Positions 16,593 through 25,073 of a stretch of DNA of 64,000 nt are shown piece by piece. The notes under the pieces are model-generated. The model was not told the origin of the DNA. It did no database searches and worked only from the letters and a program-made list of their open reading frames with translations. Origin of the DNA: an uncultured Erythrobacter sp. (GTDB lineage Bacteria > Pseudomonadota > Alphaproteobacteria > Sphingomonadales > Sphingomonadaceae); NCBI GenBank assembly GCA_947488155.1, contig CANKYK010000001.1, positions 1,258,439 to 1,322,438 on the forward strand, given 5' to 3'. Position 1 is the stretch's first letter. Each line of letters opens with the position of its first letter. The position numbers were made by a program, and so were the translations under genes.

Positions 16593-17408
16593 TCAAACGT
16601 AGAACACACCCTCCGCCACGGTTACGCATGGCCCACCCAGCCAGACACGCTCCCCATCAAGCCGACAAGTTAGGTCACCGCCGCGCTCCGATGCCTGATG
16701 CGCGGTGAAGCTGTCGCGGCCCAACCGCTCGGCCCAGAACGGCGTCAGCGCTGCGTGAGCCGAGCCGGTTACGCTGTCCTCATCCACGCCTGCACCGGGC
16801 ACAAACACCCGGCTCACAATGTCGCTGTTGTCGCCCGGCGCTGTGCAATCGAACTGGTCCACGCCCAGAGCGCCTAACGCTTTCAGGTCAGGCTTCAGTG
16901 CTCGGACCTGCGCTTCATTTTCATAGAGGAAGATATTGTAAAGCGTGTCATTACGATGGACGAGCAGCGGCTCTGCGCCGAGCATCCTGACCGCCTCCGG
17001 ATGCGGACGAGGCTCGGTCCGGATCGCGGGTAGCGCCACTTCGTAGCCCTCGCCTGCCCGCTTAACCTCAAGAATGCCTGACTTGCGCGTGCGGAAGGTG
17101 ACGGCATCGCGCCCGCCGTTCTCGCCTCCCCATTCGTGATGAGACAGCAGCACGTGACCAGCCGCCAAGGTCGCGTGGCCGCACAGCGCGATCTCATAGG
17201 TTGGCGTGCACCAGCGCAGCTCCCAATCTGCTTCACCAGTCTCATCGCGCACCACAAAGGCGGTTTCCGCGAACATGTTCTCACCGCCAATTTTGACGAG
17301 CACATCATCCGGCAGCCACTCATCCAGAACCATGACCGCAGCCTGATTGCCGCCAAAGGCGTCAGCTGCGAAGGCGTCAACATGCCAATAGGGTATTGTC
17401 TGCGTCAT
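16593..17408 (-). CDS. PhzF family isomerase
   Basis: 271 residues with the PhzF/diaminopimelate-epimerase-like double fold. Typical motifs are HVDAFAADAFGGNQAAVM at the N-terminus, ENMFAETAFV, the LRWCTPTYEIALCGHATLA segment, and a late DSVTGSAHAALTPFWAERLG. The glutamate of NMFAETAF corresponds to the catalytic acid in PhzF. Only a minority of the family makes phenazines; nothing here suggests that pathway. It starts 11 nt after pdxH ends and is probably co-transcribed with it. Confidence 0.92.
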   Translation of the reverse strand: MTQTIPYWHVDAFAADAFGGNQAAVMVLDEWLPDDVLVKIGGENMFAETAFVVRDETGEADWELRWCTPTYEIALCGHATLAAGHVLLSHHEWGGENGGRDAVTFRTRKSGILEVKRAGEGYEVALPAIRTEPRPHPEAVRMLGAEPLLVHRNDTLYNIFLYENEAQVRALKPDLKALGALGVDQFDCTAPGDNSDIVSRVFVPGAGVDEDSVTGSAHAALTPFWAERLGRDSFTAHQASERGGDLTCRLDGERVWLGGPCVTVAEGVFYV

Positions 17409-17419
17409 TACGTGGCCCC

Positions 17420-18082
17420 TTACGGATAGAGCAGTGTGTCGGACCAGCCGCCCGCTGGCATGCGCTCAAACAGGCGGCGGTCATGCAGGCGATTGTCGCG
17501 GTCGAGCCAGAACTCAATCCGGCTGGGCACCAGCGTAAAGCCAGTCCAATGCGCCGGACGCGGCACTATTCCGTCTGCCTCGTGCTCCTCGCGCAATTGC
17601 TCAACACGATCAACATAGGCCTGCCTATTGGCGAGCGGGCGTGACTGCTCACTGGCGGCAGAGCCAACCTGGCTCTTGAACGGGCGCGAGTGGAAGTAGG
17701 CATCGGCGCGCTCAGGCGTCACCTCGTAAAGGCGCCCTTCGATACGGATTTGGCGGCGCTGGCTCTTCCAATGAAACAGCATGCTCGCCTGAGCATTGGC
17801 GAGAATTTCGCTGCCTTTTCGGCTTTGTGTATTGGTGTAGAAGGTGAAGCCGCCGCCTCCGATCTCGGCCGGTGCGTCCTGCGGCCCATGCTCTTTCAGC
17901 AAGACCATCCGGACCGACGGCGCGGCATTAGCGCTCGCAGTCGCTATTGCCACCGCATTGGGATCGTTCGGCTCGCTCGCTTTGGCAAGCGCAAACCACT
18001 CGTCGAACAGGGCGTAGGGATCCGCGCCAGAGGGGATCGCGCTATCCGCCAATTGCGCTGCATTCAAAGCCATATCACTCAT
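17420..18082 (-). CDS. pdxH: Pyridoxamine 5'-phosphate oxidase
   Basis: This FMN enzyme oxidises pyridoxine or pyridoxamine phosphate to pyridoxal 5'-phosphate, the last step of vitamin B6 synthesis and salvage. From ATG 18082 it has 220 residues, with GGGAAG in front. Family motifs are SVRMVLLKEHG, FTFYTNTQSRKGSEILAN, SMLFHWKSQRRQIRIEGRL, the SQVGSAASEQSRPL loop and the C-terminal RLHDRRLFER...W...LYP that binds PLP. phzF follows. The frame could start 7 codons earlier, with no better support. Confidence 0.94.
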   Translation of the reverse strand: MSDMALNAAQLADSAIPSGADPYALFDEWFALAKASEPNDPNAVAIATASANAAPSVRMVLLKEHGPQDAPAEIGGGGFTFYTNTQSRKGSEILANAQASMLFHWKSQRRQIRIEGRLYEVTPERADAYFHSRPFKSQVGSAASEQSRPLANRQAYVDRVEQLREEHEADGIVPRPAHWTGFTLVPSRIEFWLDRDNRLHDRRLFERMPAGGWSDTLLYP

Positions 18083-18302
18083 TGCACTTCCCACTCGCTT
18101 CACCGCACCTCAGCCACGCTTGGAACACCTGGAACACTGTCCAGAGGCAAAAACCTCTCGGCCTCGTCAGTCTAGAAACAGTACCACTTCGCATGGCAAT
18201 CATGTGGGATGTTTGGGCCATCATGCAACGAGAATTACAGCCCCGCACGCAAGTAGGAAAGCGCAATGCCGCAAAGGCGCGAAACGCGCTTCTCATACGC
18301 AA
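18083..18302. other. Intergenic region, no gene seen
   Basis: About 220 bp between the pdxH start and the terminator at 18303. It should hold the pdxH promoter. A short direct repeat (TGGAACACC then TGGAACACT, 18121-18138) is the only structure noticed. No open frame resembles a known protein and I do not recognise a tRNA or structured RNA. Confidence 0.5.
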
Positions 18303-18340
18303 ATGAAAACGGCCCGACTTCCGCAATGGAGGCCGGGCCG
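18303..18340 (-). terminator. Rho-independent terminator of the small membrane-protein gene
   Basis: CGGCCCG (18310-18316) pairs with CGGGCCG (18334-18340). On the minus strand the stem is followed by TTTTCATTT. It lies 26 nt past the stop of the gene at 18366-18572. Confidence 0.75.
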
Positions 18341-18365
18341 ACAATCTTTAAAACGCTAAAGCGTG

Positions 18366-18572
18366 TTATGGACTAACTGGCGCATCATCGTCGTCAGCAA
18401 AGGCGAAAACACCAATTGCGATGATACCAGCAATCAAGCCAGCAGCCACAATACCAGCGCTGCCGCCTCCCAGTTCGCTTTCAGCTTCTACCGGTGCAGC
18501 AACCTGGGCCATCACTGGTGCGCTTGCCAGGCCGAGAACAGCCAAAGTTGCAAAAACATTCTTCTTAATCAT
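18366..18572 (-). CDS. Small secreted/membrane protein with acidic tail
   Basis: 68 residues. A signal peptide (MIKKNVFATLAVLGLASAPV, cleavage near VMAQ) is followed by a short linker, a glycine-rich membrane helix (GIVAAGLIAGIIAIGVFAFA) and the acidic end DDDDAPVSP. AAGGG stands 8 nt before the ATG, and a dedicated terminator follows, so it is a real monocistronic gene. Small proteins of this shape occur in sphingomonads with unknown function. An 8-bp inverted repeat lies 60-83 nt upstream. Confidence 0.75.
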   Translation of the reverse strand: MIKKNVFATLAVLGLASAPVMAQVAAPVEAESELGGGSAGIVAAGLIAGIIAIGVFAFADDDDAPVSP

Positions 18573-18631
18573 CTGAGTGACCCTTATTTAGAAATAACAA
18601 AACCGCTATTGTGCAGCTTACATTACAATAT

Positions 18632-18655
18632 AGTGAATGGTGGTTAACATTCACT
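18632..18655. promoter_or_regulatory. Inverted repeat upstream of the small membrane-protein gene
   Basis: AGTGAATG (18632-18639) and CATTCACT (18648-18655) form a perfect 8-bp dyad around an 8-nt spacer containing GGTTAA. It lies in the divergent region between the small membrane-protein gene and the DnaJ-like gene. It is probably an operator; the regulator is unknown. Confidence 0.4.
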
Positions 18656-18822
18656 TGGTCGACGCGTTTTCTATTGCCTTTCATCGCAATAAATACACGG
18701 CCCAGTGAAATTCAGAACTTACATCAAAAAGGTAGGCCAAGCGCCATGCGCCTCTGGCATCACTCAGGACAAGCGCACGTGCACGCTTGCGCCGGGGGAC
18801 TGTTACACTTAGCTAATACGCG

Positions 18823-19797
18823 ATGGCTGACCCGTATAGCACCCTTGGCATTGCCCGCACCGCCTCCGAAAAGGAGATAAAGAGCGCATATCGCAAGCTC
18901 GCCAAAGAACTTCATCCTGACCGCAACAAGGACAATCCCAAAGCCTCGGAGCGCTTTTCCGATGCGACCAAGGCGTATGATCTGCTGTCTGACAGCGCCA
19001 AACGTGCCCAGTTTGATCGCGGCGAAATTGATATGGAGGGCAACCCCACAAACCCCTTTGGCGGGTTCAGTGGCGGCCCAGGAGGCGGATTTGGCGGCGG
19101 CGCACGGCGCAGCTACAGTGCGGATGACCTTGGCGGGTTCAGCCCAGACGATATGGACCTTGGCGATCTGTTCGAAGGCCTGTTTGGCGGCGGAAAGCCA
19201 CGCGGCGGACCGAGAGGCGGAATGGGCGGCGGGCAAAGGCGTGGCGGATTTGGCGCACGCCCCACGCCTCCACCTAAAAAAGGCGCAGACATTCAATATC
19301 GCTTGGCTGTTCCTTTCATTGATGCCGCCGCGGGCGTGGACCAACGCATCACTCTGGCCGATGGCAAGACGATTGATCTGAAATTGCCCGCTGGCGTCGA
19401 AGACGGCACACAGATGCGCCTGAGGGGCAAGGGTCACGATGGCCCTGGTGGCAAAGGCGACGGTCTGGTGATTGTCGAGGTCGGCAGCCACCCGTTCTTC
19501 TGCCGCGATGGCGATCATATCCGCATGGACTTGCCGCTTACTCTGGATGAGGCGATCCGCGGCGCAAAGGTCAAATGCCCGACGGTCGATGGTCCGGTGA
19601 TGCTGACCATTAAGCCAGGCACCAATGGCGGCACAATTATGCGATTGGGCGGTAAAGGCTGGACCAAAAAAGGCGGTAAGCGCGGCGATCAATTGGTGAC
19701 GCTGGAGATCCAATTGCCCGAAGATCTTGATGCCCTGTCCGACAAGATCGGCGATTGGAGCGATCCAGACAAACCGCGTGAGAAATTTGGCCTGTGA
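18823..19797 (+). CDS. DnaJ-like co-chaperone (CbpA type, no zinc finger)
   Basis: 324 residues. The J-domain (1-66) has HPD at 31-33, which stimulates Hsp70 ATPase. A long Gly/Phe-rich linker (~74-150) is followed by the two-lobed C-terminal substrate-binding domain (~155-315: DIQYRLAVPFIDAAAG, LPAGVEDGTQMRLRGKGH, VEVGSHPFFCRDGDHI, GTIMRLGGKGWTKKGGKRGD). There are no CxxCxGxG repeats, so it is a class II DnaJ such as CbpA rather than DnaJ itself. It heads a plus-strand run with the BrkB-like gene and fabI. Confidence 0.9.
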   Translation: MADPYSTLGIARTASEKEIKSAYRKLAKELHPDRNKDNPKASERFSDATKAYDLLSDSAKRAQFDRGEIDMEGNPTNPFGGFSGGPGGGFGGGARRSYSADDLGGFSPDDMDLGDLFEGLFGGGKPRGGPRGGMGGGQRRGGFGARPTPPPKKGADIQYRLAVPFIDAAAGVDQRITLADGKTIDLKLPAGVEDGTQMRLRGKGHDGPGGKGDGLVIVEVGSHPFFCRDGDHIRMDLPLTLDEAIRGAKVKCPTVDGPVMLTIKPGTNGGTIMRLGGKGWTKKGGKRGDQLVTLEIQLPEDLDALSDKIGDWSDPDKPREKFGL

Positions 19798-19923
19798 TCA
19801 TTAGGTCGTAAACTCATGCGCGCGCAGTCAGGCCTCCCCGATCACAACATACGCGAGGTACGCTCGCTCTCTCCAGAGGCGCGCCGCGCCTGCCTCAACG
19901 CGCAGACTGACACTCAAGGGCTG

Positions 19924-20856
19924 ATGAGCACTGACGAAGGACCTCTATCAGTGCGCGGCAAAGTATTGGGCGTGCTTGGTCCGGGCTCACGCGCATTCAC
20001 AGTCGTGAAACGGACCGTAATCGGCACATATAATGATGGCTTTATCCACGCCGGGAATCTTGCCTATCTGTCCATGCTGGCCATTTTCCCGTTCTTTATC
20101 CTTGGCGCGGCTTTGTTTGAGCTGGTTGGCGGCGAGGGAAACAGCGCTGGGTTGATCGCAACCGTCCTTAACGCGATGCCGCCGATCGTCGCTGACACTA
20201 TCGCGCCGGTCGCCAACAATACGATGGGCGCGCGCAGCGGCTGGTTGTTGTGGATTGGCGCCGGGATTGCGCTGTGGACGGTATCCAGCCTGGTTGAAAC
20301 CATTCGCGACATTCTGCGCCGCGCCTATGGCACGGTCGCCAGCCATGCATTTTGGAAATACCGCCTGCTGTCCGCCGGATTGATACTGGGCGCGGTCGTG
20401 CTGCTGATGGTTTCGCTCTTTGCGCAGGTCGCAATTGGCGCGGCCCAACAGGTGATCGATGCGCGCTTCCCGCAATTGACCGAGGCGGTGGGCACTTTGC
20501 GCCTGTCGCGCATTATCCCGGCCTTTGGCCTGTTCGGCTCGCTCTATTTGCTGTTCTACACGCTGACCCCGGCCGCCTACCGCACAAAGGCGTATCCAAA
20601 ATGGCCCGGCGCTTTGTTCACCGCTGCCTGGTGGCTGGGCGTCTCCAGCGCGCTGCCACCGATCCTACGCAGCTTTTTCACCTACAATCTCACCTACGGC
20701 AGTTTTGCCGGGATCATGATCGCGCTTTTCTTTTTCTGGCTGGTGGGGCTAGGGCTGGTGATCGGCGCGGAATTGAATGCTGCCCTCGCAGAGCCTGACA
20801 GTGACAGCAGGCCTGTGGGCGAAGACGGCGGCGCGCAAGACGCAGTTAAAGAGTGA
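19924..20856 (+). CDS. YihY/BrkB family inner-membrane protein
   Basis: About 310 residues from ATG 19924 (MSTDEGPLS); the frame opens at 19816, but the first 36 residues look non-family. At least five or six membrane helices are seen, including GNLAYLSMLAIFPFFILGAA, then LLWIGAGIALWTVSSLVE, LSAGLILGAVVLLMVSLFAQ, FGLFGSLYLLFYTLTPAAYR and GIMIALFFFWLVGLGLVIGA ending in ELNAAL, the classic YihY/BrkB/RbnH layout. The family was once called ribonuclease BN by mistake; its role is uncertain. It lies 13 nt before fabI. Confidence 0.88.
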   Translation: MSTDEGPLSVRGKVLGVLGPGSRAFTVVKRTVIGTYNDGFIHAGNLAYLSMLAIFPFFILGAALFELVGGEGNSAGLIATVLNAMPPIVADTIAPVANNTMGARSGWLLWIGAGIALWTVSSLVETIRDILRRAYGTVASHAFWKYRLLSAGLILGAVVLLMVSLFAQVAIGAAQQVIDARFPQLTEAVGTLRLSRIIPAFGLFGSLYLLFYTLTPAAYRTKAYPKWPGALFTAAWWLGVSSALPPILRSFFTYNLTYGSFAGIMIALFFFWLVGLGLVIGAELNAALAEPDSDSRPVGEDGGAQDAVKE

Positions 20857-20869
20857 CGAGGAGGATGCG

Positions 20870-21706
20870 ATGGGAACGGCTGGTCAGGGTCTGATGCAGG
20901 GCAAGCGCGGGCTGATTATGGGCCTGGCGAATGACAAGTCGATTGCCTGGGGCATTGCCAAGCAACTGGCTGAGCAAGGCGCTGAGCTGGCATTTTCCTA
21001 TCAGGGTGATGCGCTGGCAAAACGCGTTATACCGCTCGCTGAACAGCTCGGCAGCGACTTTGTGTTTGAGTGCGATGTGTCGGATATGGCCTCGCTCGAT
21101 AACGCCTTCGACACACTCAAACAGCGCTGGGACACGCTGGATTTCGTGGTGCATGCAATCGGCTTTTCCGACAAATCGGAACTGCGCGGCAAATATGTCG
21201 ACACCAGCCTCGATAACTTCCTGATGACGATGAACATCTCGGCCTATTCACTGGTCGCCGTTACCAAGCGCGCGGCAGAAATGATGCCACCATTGCAAGA
21301 GGACGGCTCTGGGGGCGGCAGTATTCTGACGCTGACGTATTATGGCGCGGAAAAGGTCATCCCGCATTACAACGTGATGGGCGTGGCCAAGGCGGCGCTG
21401 GAGACCAGCGTGCAATATCTCGCCAATGATCTGGGGCCAGCCGGCATCCGGGTGAACGCGATCAGTGCGGGACCGATTAAAACGCTGGCTGCAAGCGGGA
21501 TTGGTGATTTCCGCTATATCCTTAAATGGAATGAGTATAATGCGCCGCTGCGCCGCAACGTCACCATCGACGAGGTTGGCGGATCAGCGCTCTATTTCCT
21601 GTCCGACCTATCCAGCGGCGTAACCGGCGAGGTCCAGCACGTGGACGCCGGCTATCACGTGGTCGGCATGAAACAAGAAGACGCGCCCGATATTACTGTG
21701 TCATGA
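20870..21706 (+). CDS. fabI: Enoyl-[acyl-carrier-protein] reductase (NADH) FabI
   Basis: FabI catalyses the last reductive step of type II fatty-acid elongation and is the triclosan target. From ATG 20870 (GAGGAGG just upstream) it has 278 residues. The nucleotide site GLANDKSIAWGIAKQL is near residue 18. Catalytic residues are Tyr157 and Tyr167 in TYYGAEKVIPHYNVMG and Lys174 in GVAKAALE, aligning with E. coli Tyr146, Tyr156 and Lys163. The NAISAGPIKTLAASGI loop is intact. The frame extends 31 codons upstream into the preceding gene; the ribosome site argues against that start. Confidence 0.95.
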   Translation: MGTAGQGLMQGKRGLIMGLANDKSIAWGIAKQLAEQGAELAFSYQGDALAKRVIPLAEQLGSDFVFECDVSDMASLDNAFDTLKQRWDTLDFVVHAIGFSDKSELRGKYVDTSLDNFLMTMNISAYSLVAVTKRAAEMMPPLQEDGSGGGSILTLTYYGAEKVIPHYNVMGVAKAALETSVQYLANDLGPAGIRVNAISAGPIKTLAASGIGDFRYILKWNEYNAPLRRNVTIDEVGGSALYFLSDLSSGVTGEVQHVDAGYHVVGMKQEDAPDITVS

Positions 21707-21729
21707 GGCGAGCGGCAGGATAACGGCTA

Positions 21730-22914
21730 CTACTGAGTGATCTCAATTGAGCGAATAGCAGCGTTAAGGGGGCTTCGGCCTGACCAAGCGCGTCCAACCA
21801 ACGCAAGGGCAACATAGTCGCATCCTTCACCCAAAGCATTAATCTCGAACGTTTGCGGGCTATCGCCAAAGCGCTCGTCAAGAAAGGGCGTGGTTTCTCC
21901 GCTACAGATTAGTTGCAAACGGACGTCACGTGCCTGCTCTTTCTGTGCGACACGGTGATCAATTGTGATCGAAAACGGCGCGTCGGGCGCAGCCAATAGG
22001 CGCGTTGCCAAAGGTCCACCCCGGCCAGGTCGTGCAAACAGTTCAAGTTCTGCTTTATTGCGACTCAATTGGGCACGCAGCCCTGTTTTGTCTGTAAAAC
22101 TCCAATCAAACGGCGCAAAATCCGCCCGCCAATCCAGTGTTCCAAGACTGGCCAGAGTGCTGTTTCGCCCAGTCGCAGCTTTCAGCACCTCTTGAGCGGC
22201 GGTCAAATCTCCAAGACCTGCCAATCCAAAGATCAACCGGCGGTCGAGGTTTTCATTTTCAACAGTGATCTGAGGCCGAAGCACAGCCACATTTGGTAGC
22301 AGCGTGGGCTGGGTGATAGCATACGACAGGAACCGCTCATGCCAGTCTGAGCTGCCATCCAACATTTCAGCAAACAGCGGAATAGTCTCGCCTTGTGCCA
22401 GCGCATCTCCAAGAATTGGAAAGAAACCCTCTCTCAGCTCTGGGTGAACCCGAAGTAGTTGATCAAGCGCATTGATGCTCCGGTCGTAATTATTGTTTGC
22501 TAACGCATCTTGAATTACCTGCGCCTGTAGAGATGCCTCGCGCCTGTTCATTTGGGCTGCAACCCTCAACATTTCACTACGTGCCTGGTCGTCTGTTTCA
22601 GCCATGATCAGGATTGCGAGTGCTCGCGGCGTCAAAACATCTGCGCGATAGGCAGCCAGAGCTTGCGGTGCAGCAGCAGTGGCGGCGGCTTGTGTCTCTG
22701 CCGGGTCAGTGATGCCGTTTTTGAAGGTTTGGAAAGCCAGTCTTTCAGCAGCCTGACCATTCGCTGAAAAGAGTTTCGTCGCTAATTCTGGGGAGGGTTT
22801 GGACAAGACACCGCTGACGGCCTGCAAAGCGAGCGCGAAAGCAAGCACGAGTGCGAGCGTTGAAACACCAACTAACTTGGGCCAGTCCTTCGCACTCATA
22901 AGCTGTTTGCCCAT
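21730..22914 (-). CDS. Unknown membrane-anchored protein coupled to the Wzc-like kinase
   Basis: 394 residues. One N-terminal membrane helix (LVGVSTLALVLAFALALQAV) places the rest in the periplasm. The middle (~60-250) is alanine-rich and helical, with TPR-like spacing of A-x-x-A and L/Y pairs (for example NNYDRSINALDQLLRVHPEL). The C-terminal ~120 residues look beta-rich. I do not recognise a named family. Its start codon touches the stop of the kinase gene (22914), and it is the last gene of the polysaccharide export operon, so a role in polymer assembly or export control is plausible but unproven. Confidence 0.75.
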   Translation of the reverse strand: MGKQLMSAKDWPKLVGVSTLALVLAFALALQAVSGVLSKPSPELATKLFSANGQAAERLAFQTFKNGITDPAETQAAATAAAPQALAAYRADVLTPRALAILIMAETDDQARSEMLRVAAQMNRREASLQAQVIQDALANNNYDRSINALDQLLRVHPELREGFFPILGDALAQGETIPLFAEMLDGSSDWHERFLSYAITQPTLLPNVAVLRPQITVENENLDRRLIFGLAGLGDLTAAQEVLKAATGRNSTLASLGTLDWRADFAPFDWSFTDKTGLRAQLSRNKAELELFARPGRGGPLATRLLAAPDAPFSITIDHRVAQKEQARDVRLQLICSGETTPFLDERFGDSPQTFEINALGEGCDYVALALVGRAWSGRSPLNAAIRSIEITQ

Positions 22915-25073
22915 CAGGTTTTTTGGTCAGTATCTTCGGCTTCGTCAGCGCTACCGTAACCGTAACCGTAGCCATAACCGTAACCGTAGCCATAACCGTA
23001 TGCCGCATTATTCTCATCAACTTTGGTAATCAACGCACCGTACACTTGTGCACCCGTGCGGCGTAGTCGATCGAGCGAACTTTCAATCGCACGCACCTTT
23101 ACCCGGTCAGACTCGATGGCGTAGATTACGCCATCGACTGCGCGTGACAGTTCGATCGCATCGGCCAATGATAGCATCGGCGCCCCATCGACAATAATCT
23201 GATCGTAGAGTCCACGAGCTTCCTCTATCAATTGCTTCAGACGCGAACCGGCCAGTAATTCTACTGGATTTGGTGGCTTGTGACCAATTGGAACATAGTC
23301 GAAGCCAAAGTCTTCCAATCCGATAGCTTCCGATTCGATTGCCGCCTCATTGGTTAGCAAAGCTGCTAATCCACCTTTGCCATGGCCTATGACGCCAAGT
23401 GTATCTGCTAGTTTTGAATTCCGCAGATCGGCGTCAATAAGCAAAGTTCGCTTACCCAATTGCGCAAAGCTCGCAGCCAGAGCCGCTGAGGAAATACTCT
23501 TGCCCTCTGCAGGGACTGACGAGGTCAACATCAGAGCTCGCGGCGCGCCTTGCGGCGTTAAAAATGCAAGGTTTGTGCGTAAAGACTTGTACGCTTCGCT
23601 GAGCTCTGACGAACGCGATAAAATTTCACCAGCAATATCATCTGTACGGATCTTAGGGATGAGGCCCAGAGCTGGAATACCAAGAATGCGCTGCACATCT
23701 TGGGGATCCCGCAGAGTTTGGCTCAGTAGTACTCTGATATAAACAAGACCTGCCGCGATAACTAAACCCAAAAGTAGCGCGATGAAGGTATTCCGGATTG
23801 GCGAAGGCGCATACGGCTCCTCAGGAACGCCTGCCATGTCGATCAGCTTGATGTTGTTTTGACCGGCGCCCGATGCTTCGAGCTCTTTATAACGTTGGAG
23901 AAGAGCATCATACAACTGGCGGTTAGTCTCGACCTCACGTTTAAGGATGCCGTACTGTATGCCTTGATCTTGCTGACCAATGAAGCGTGATTTTGCACGA
24001 TCCAACTGCGTTTTGAGATCATTCTCGCGAATAGTCGCGGCCTGCAAGACAGCGCGGGCATCAGACGAGATTGAGTTTTGGAGGGATAGTACCTCAGCCC
24101 TCTTTTCAATGACTGGCGGATAATCAGGACCAAAATTTGCTTCTAGTTTGGCCAACTCTGCCTCTGCTAGAACCTGGGCAGAATGCAATTGACTGCGAGG
24201 ACCAAGGCCAGCATGGCCCCCGGAGGCGAGACCAGCCTGAGCTGAAATGCGATCAGCCGTTGCTTCCGCCAATGCTTCATTGAGCTTCGTTAAATTGGTG
24301 GCGACTAAAGTCCGGGCTGCAGTATCAGAACCTGCAGTCGAATCTACACCATCCAAGACAAGAATTTCATTGGCGTTGGCATAATCGACTAGTTCTTGCT
24401 CAGATACGGAGAGTCTTTCTCGCAACTCGTTGATTTGTGAACTTAGAAAGTCACGAGCTTCAATATTGGCACCAAATCGTTTCTCATAATTCGCGGCAAT
24501 GTACTCCTGCGTCCAAAGGTTCGTAATGCGGGAAGACACCCTAGCTGAAGAACTAGAAAAACCAACGTCGACCAAACTCGACTGCGTGATTGGTTCAATA
24601 CTGATCTGCCTAAGTAAAAGATCCTCTAGAGAAGTCTGAGAAATTCGATCTGTGCCCCCTAAGCCCACAGCATCCAAAAACTCCTCGTCACGTAGAAGGT
24701 TTCCAGCTTCCGCCACACGCACCGCCATAAAACGCGATTCAAGCAACTCATACTGTGTATTCAGATATTGCAGCTCTGAGACTCGGATATCACTCTCGAT
24801 TGGATCGATATCTGTCACGTTCGCGGCGACTTGCGTGATTTCAATCCGAGCGTTAGCACGATAAAGCTCAGTTGATAGCAAAGTTACAACGAGTCCAGCT
24901 ACCAGCGCAAGTGCGATAATCGCCGCAATCCAGTATTTTAATGCGCGCGCTTCAATCAGGTATCGTTCGAGGTCGAGATGGAAGCTATCCCTCTCCTCAT
25001 AGGATTCTAACATGCCAGGTTCCGCACCACTCGCCACTGGAAATTTGGGATCGGCCATCGTATTCACGATCAT
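22914..25073 (-). CDS. Polysaccharide co-polymerase/tyrosine autokinase (Wzc-like)
   Basis: 719 residues combining a Wzz-type chain-length region with a bacterial tyrosine kinase. Membrane helices lie at ~48-67 and ~428-448, with a long coiled periplasmic section between. The cytoplasmic kinase has Walker A (SVPAEGKS, 519-526), Walker A' (LIDAD, 545-549) and Walker B (IIVDG, 626-630). The C-terminus carries eight consecutive Tyr-Gly pairs (692-707), the expected autophosphorylated tyrosine cluster. Wza-like, Wzy-like and Wzx-like partners are in the same locus. The chosen ATG overlaps the stop of the export gene (ATGA); MADPKF at 25058 is an alternative start. Confidence 0.93.
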   Translation of the reverse strand: MIVNTMADPKFPVASGAEPGMLESYEERDSFHLDLERYLIEARALKYWIAAIIALALVAGLVVTLLSTELYRANARIEITQVAANVTDIDPIESDIRVSELQYLNTQYELLESRFMAVRVAEAGNLLRDEEFLDAVGLGGTDRISQTSLEDLLLRQISIEPITQSSLVDVGFSSSSARVSSRITNLWTQEYIAANYEKRFGANIEARDFLSSQINELRERLSVSEQELVDYANANEILVLDGVDSTAGSDTAARTLVATNLTKLNEALAEATADRISAQAGLASGGHAGLGPRSQLHSAQVLAEAELAKLEANFGPDYPPVIEKRAEVLSLQNSISSDARAVLQAATIRENDLKTQLDRAKSRFIGQQDQGIQYGILKREVETNRQLYDALLQRYKELEASGAGQNNIKLIDMAGVPEEPYAPSPIRNTFIALLLGLVIAAGLVYIRVLLSQTLRDPQDVQRILGIPALGLIPKIRTDDIAGEILSRSSELSEAYKSLRTNLAFLTPQGAPRALMLTSSVPAEGKSISSAALAASFAQLGKRTLLIDADLRNSKLADTLGVIGHGKGGLAALLTNEAAIESEAIGLEDFGFDYVPIGHKPPNPVELLAGSRLKQLIEEARGLYDQIIVDGAPMLSLADAIELSRAVDGVIYAIESDRVKVRAIESSLDRLRRTGAQVYGALITKVDENNAAYGYGYGYGYGYGYGYGSADEAEDTDQKT
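22953..23000 (-). repeat. Hexanucleotide tandem repeat encoding (Tyr-Gly)8
   Basis: Eight 6-bp units (TAYGGY on the coding strand) run without interruption over 48 bp inside the kinase gene, as TACGGT units with TATGGC variants. The unit length is a multiple of three, so slippage would change the number of tyrosines without breaking the frame. Confidence 0.9.

Noticed and set aside
16593..17408. Phenazine biosynthesis from the PhzF match
   Set aside because: No other phz gene is present; most PhzF homologues have other or unknown roles.
18121..18138. Direct repeat TGGAACACC/TGGAACACT as a possible CRISPR or iteron
   Set aside because: Only two 9-bp copies with no spacers and no associated genes.
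18760..19713. 317-codon open frame on the minus strand
   Set aside because: Antisense to the DnaJ-like gene, whose J-domain and C-terminal domain are unmistakable.
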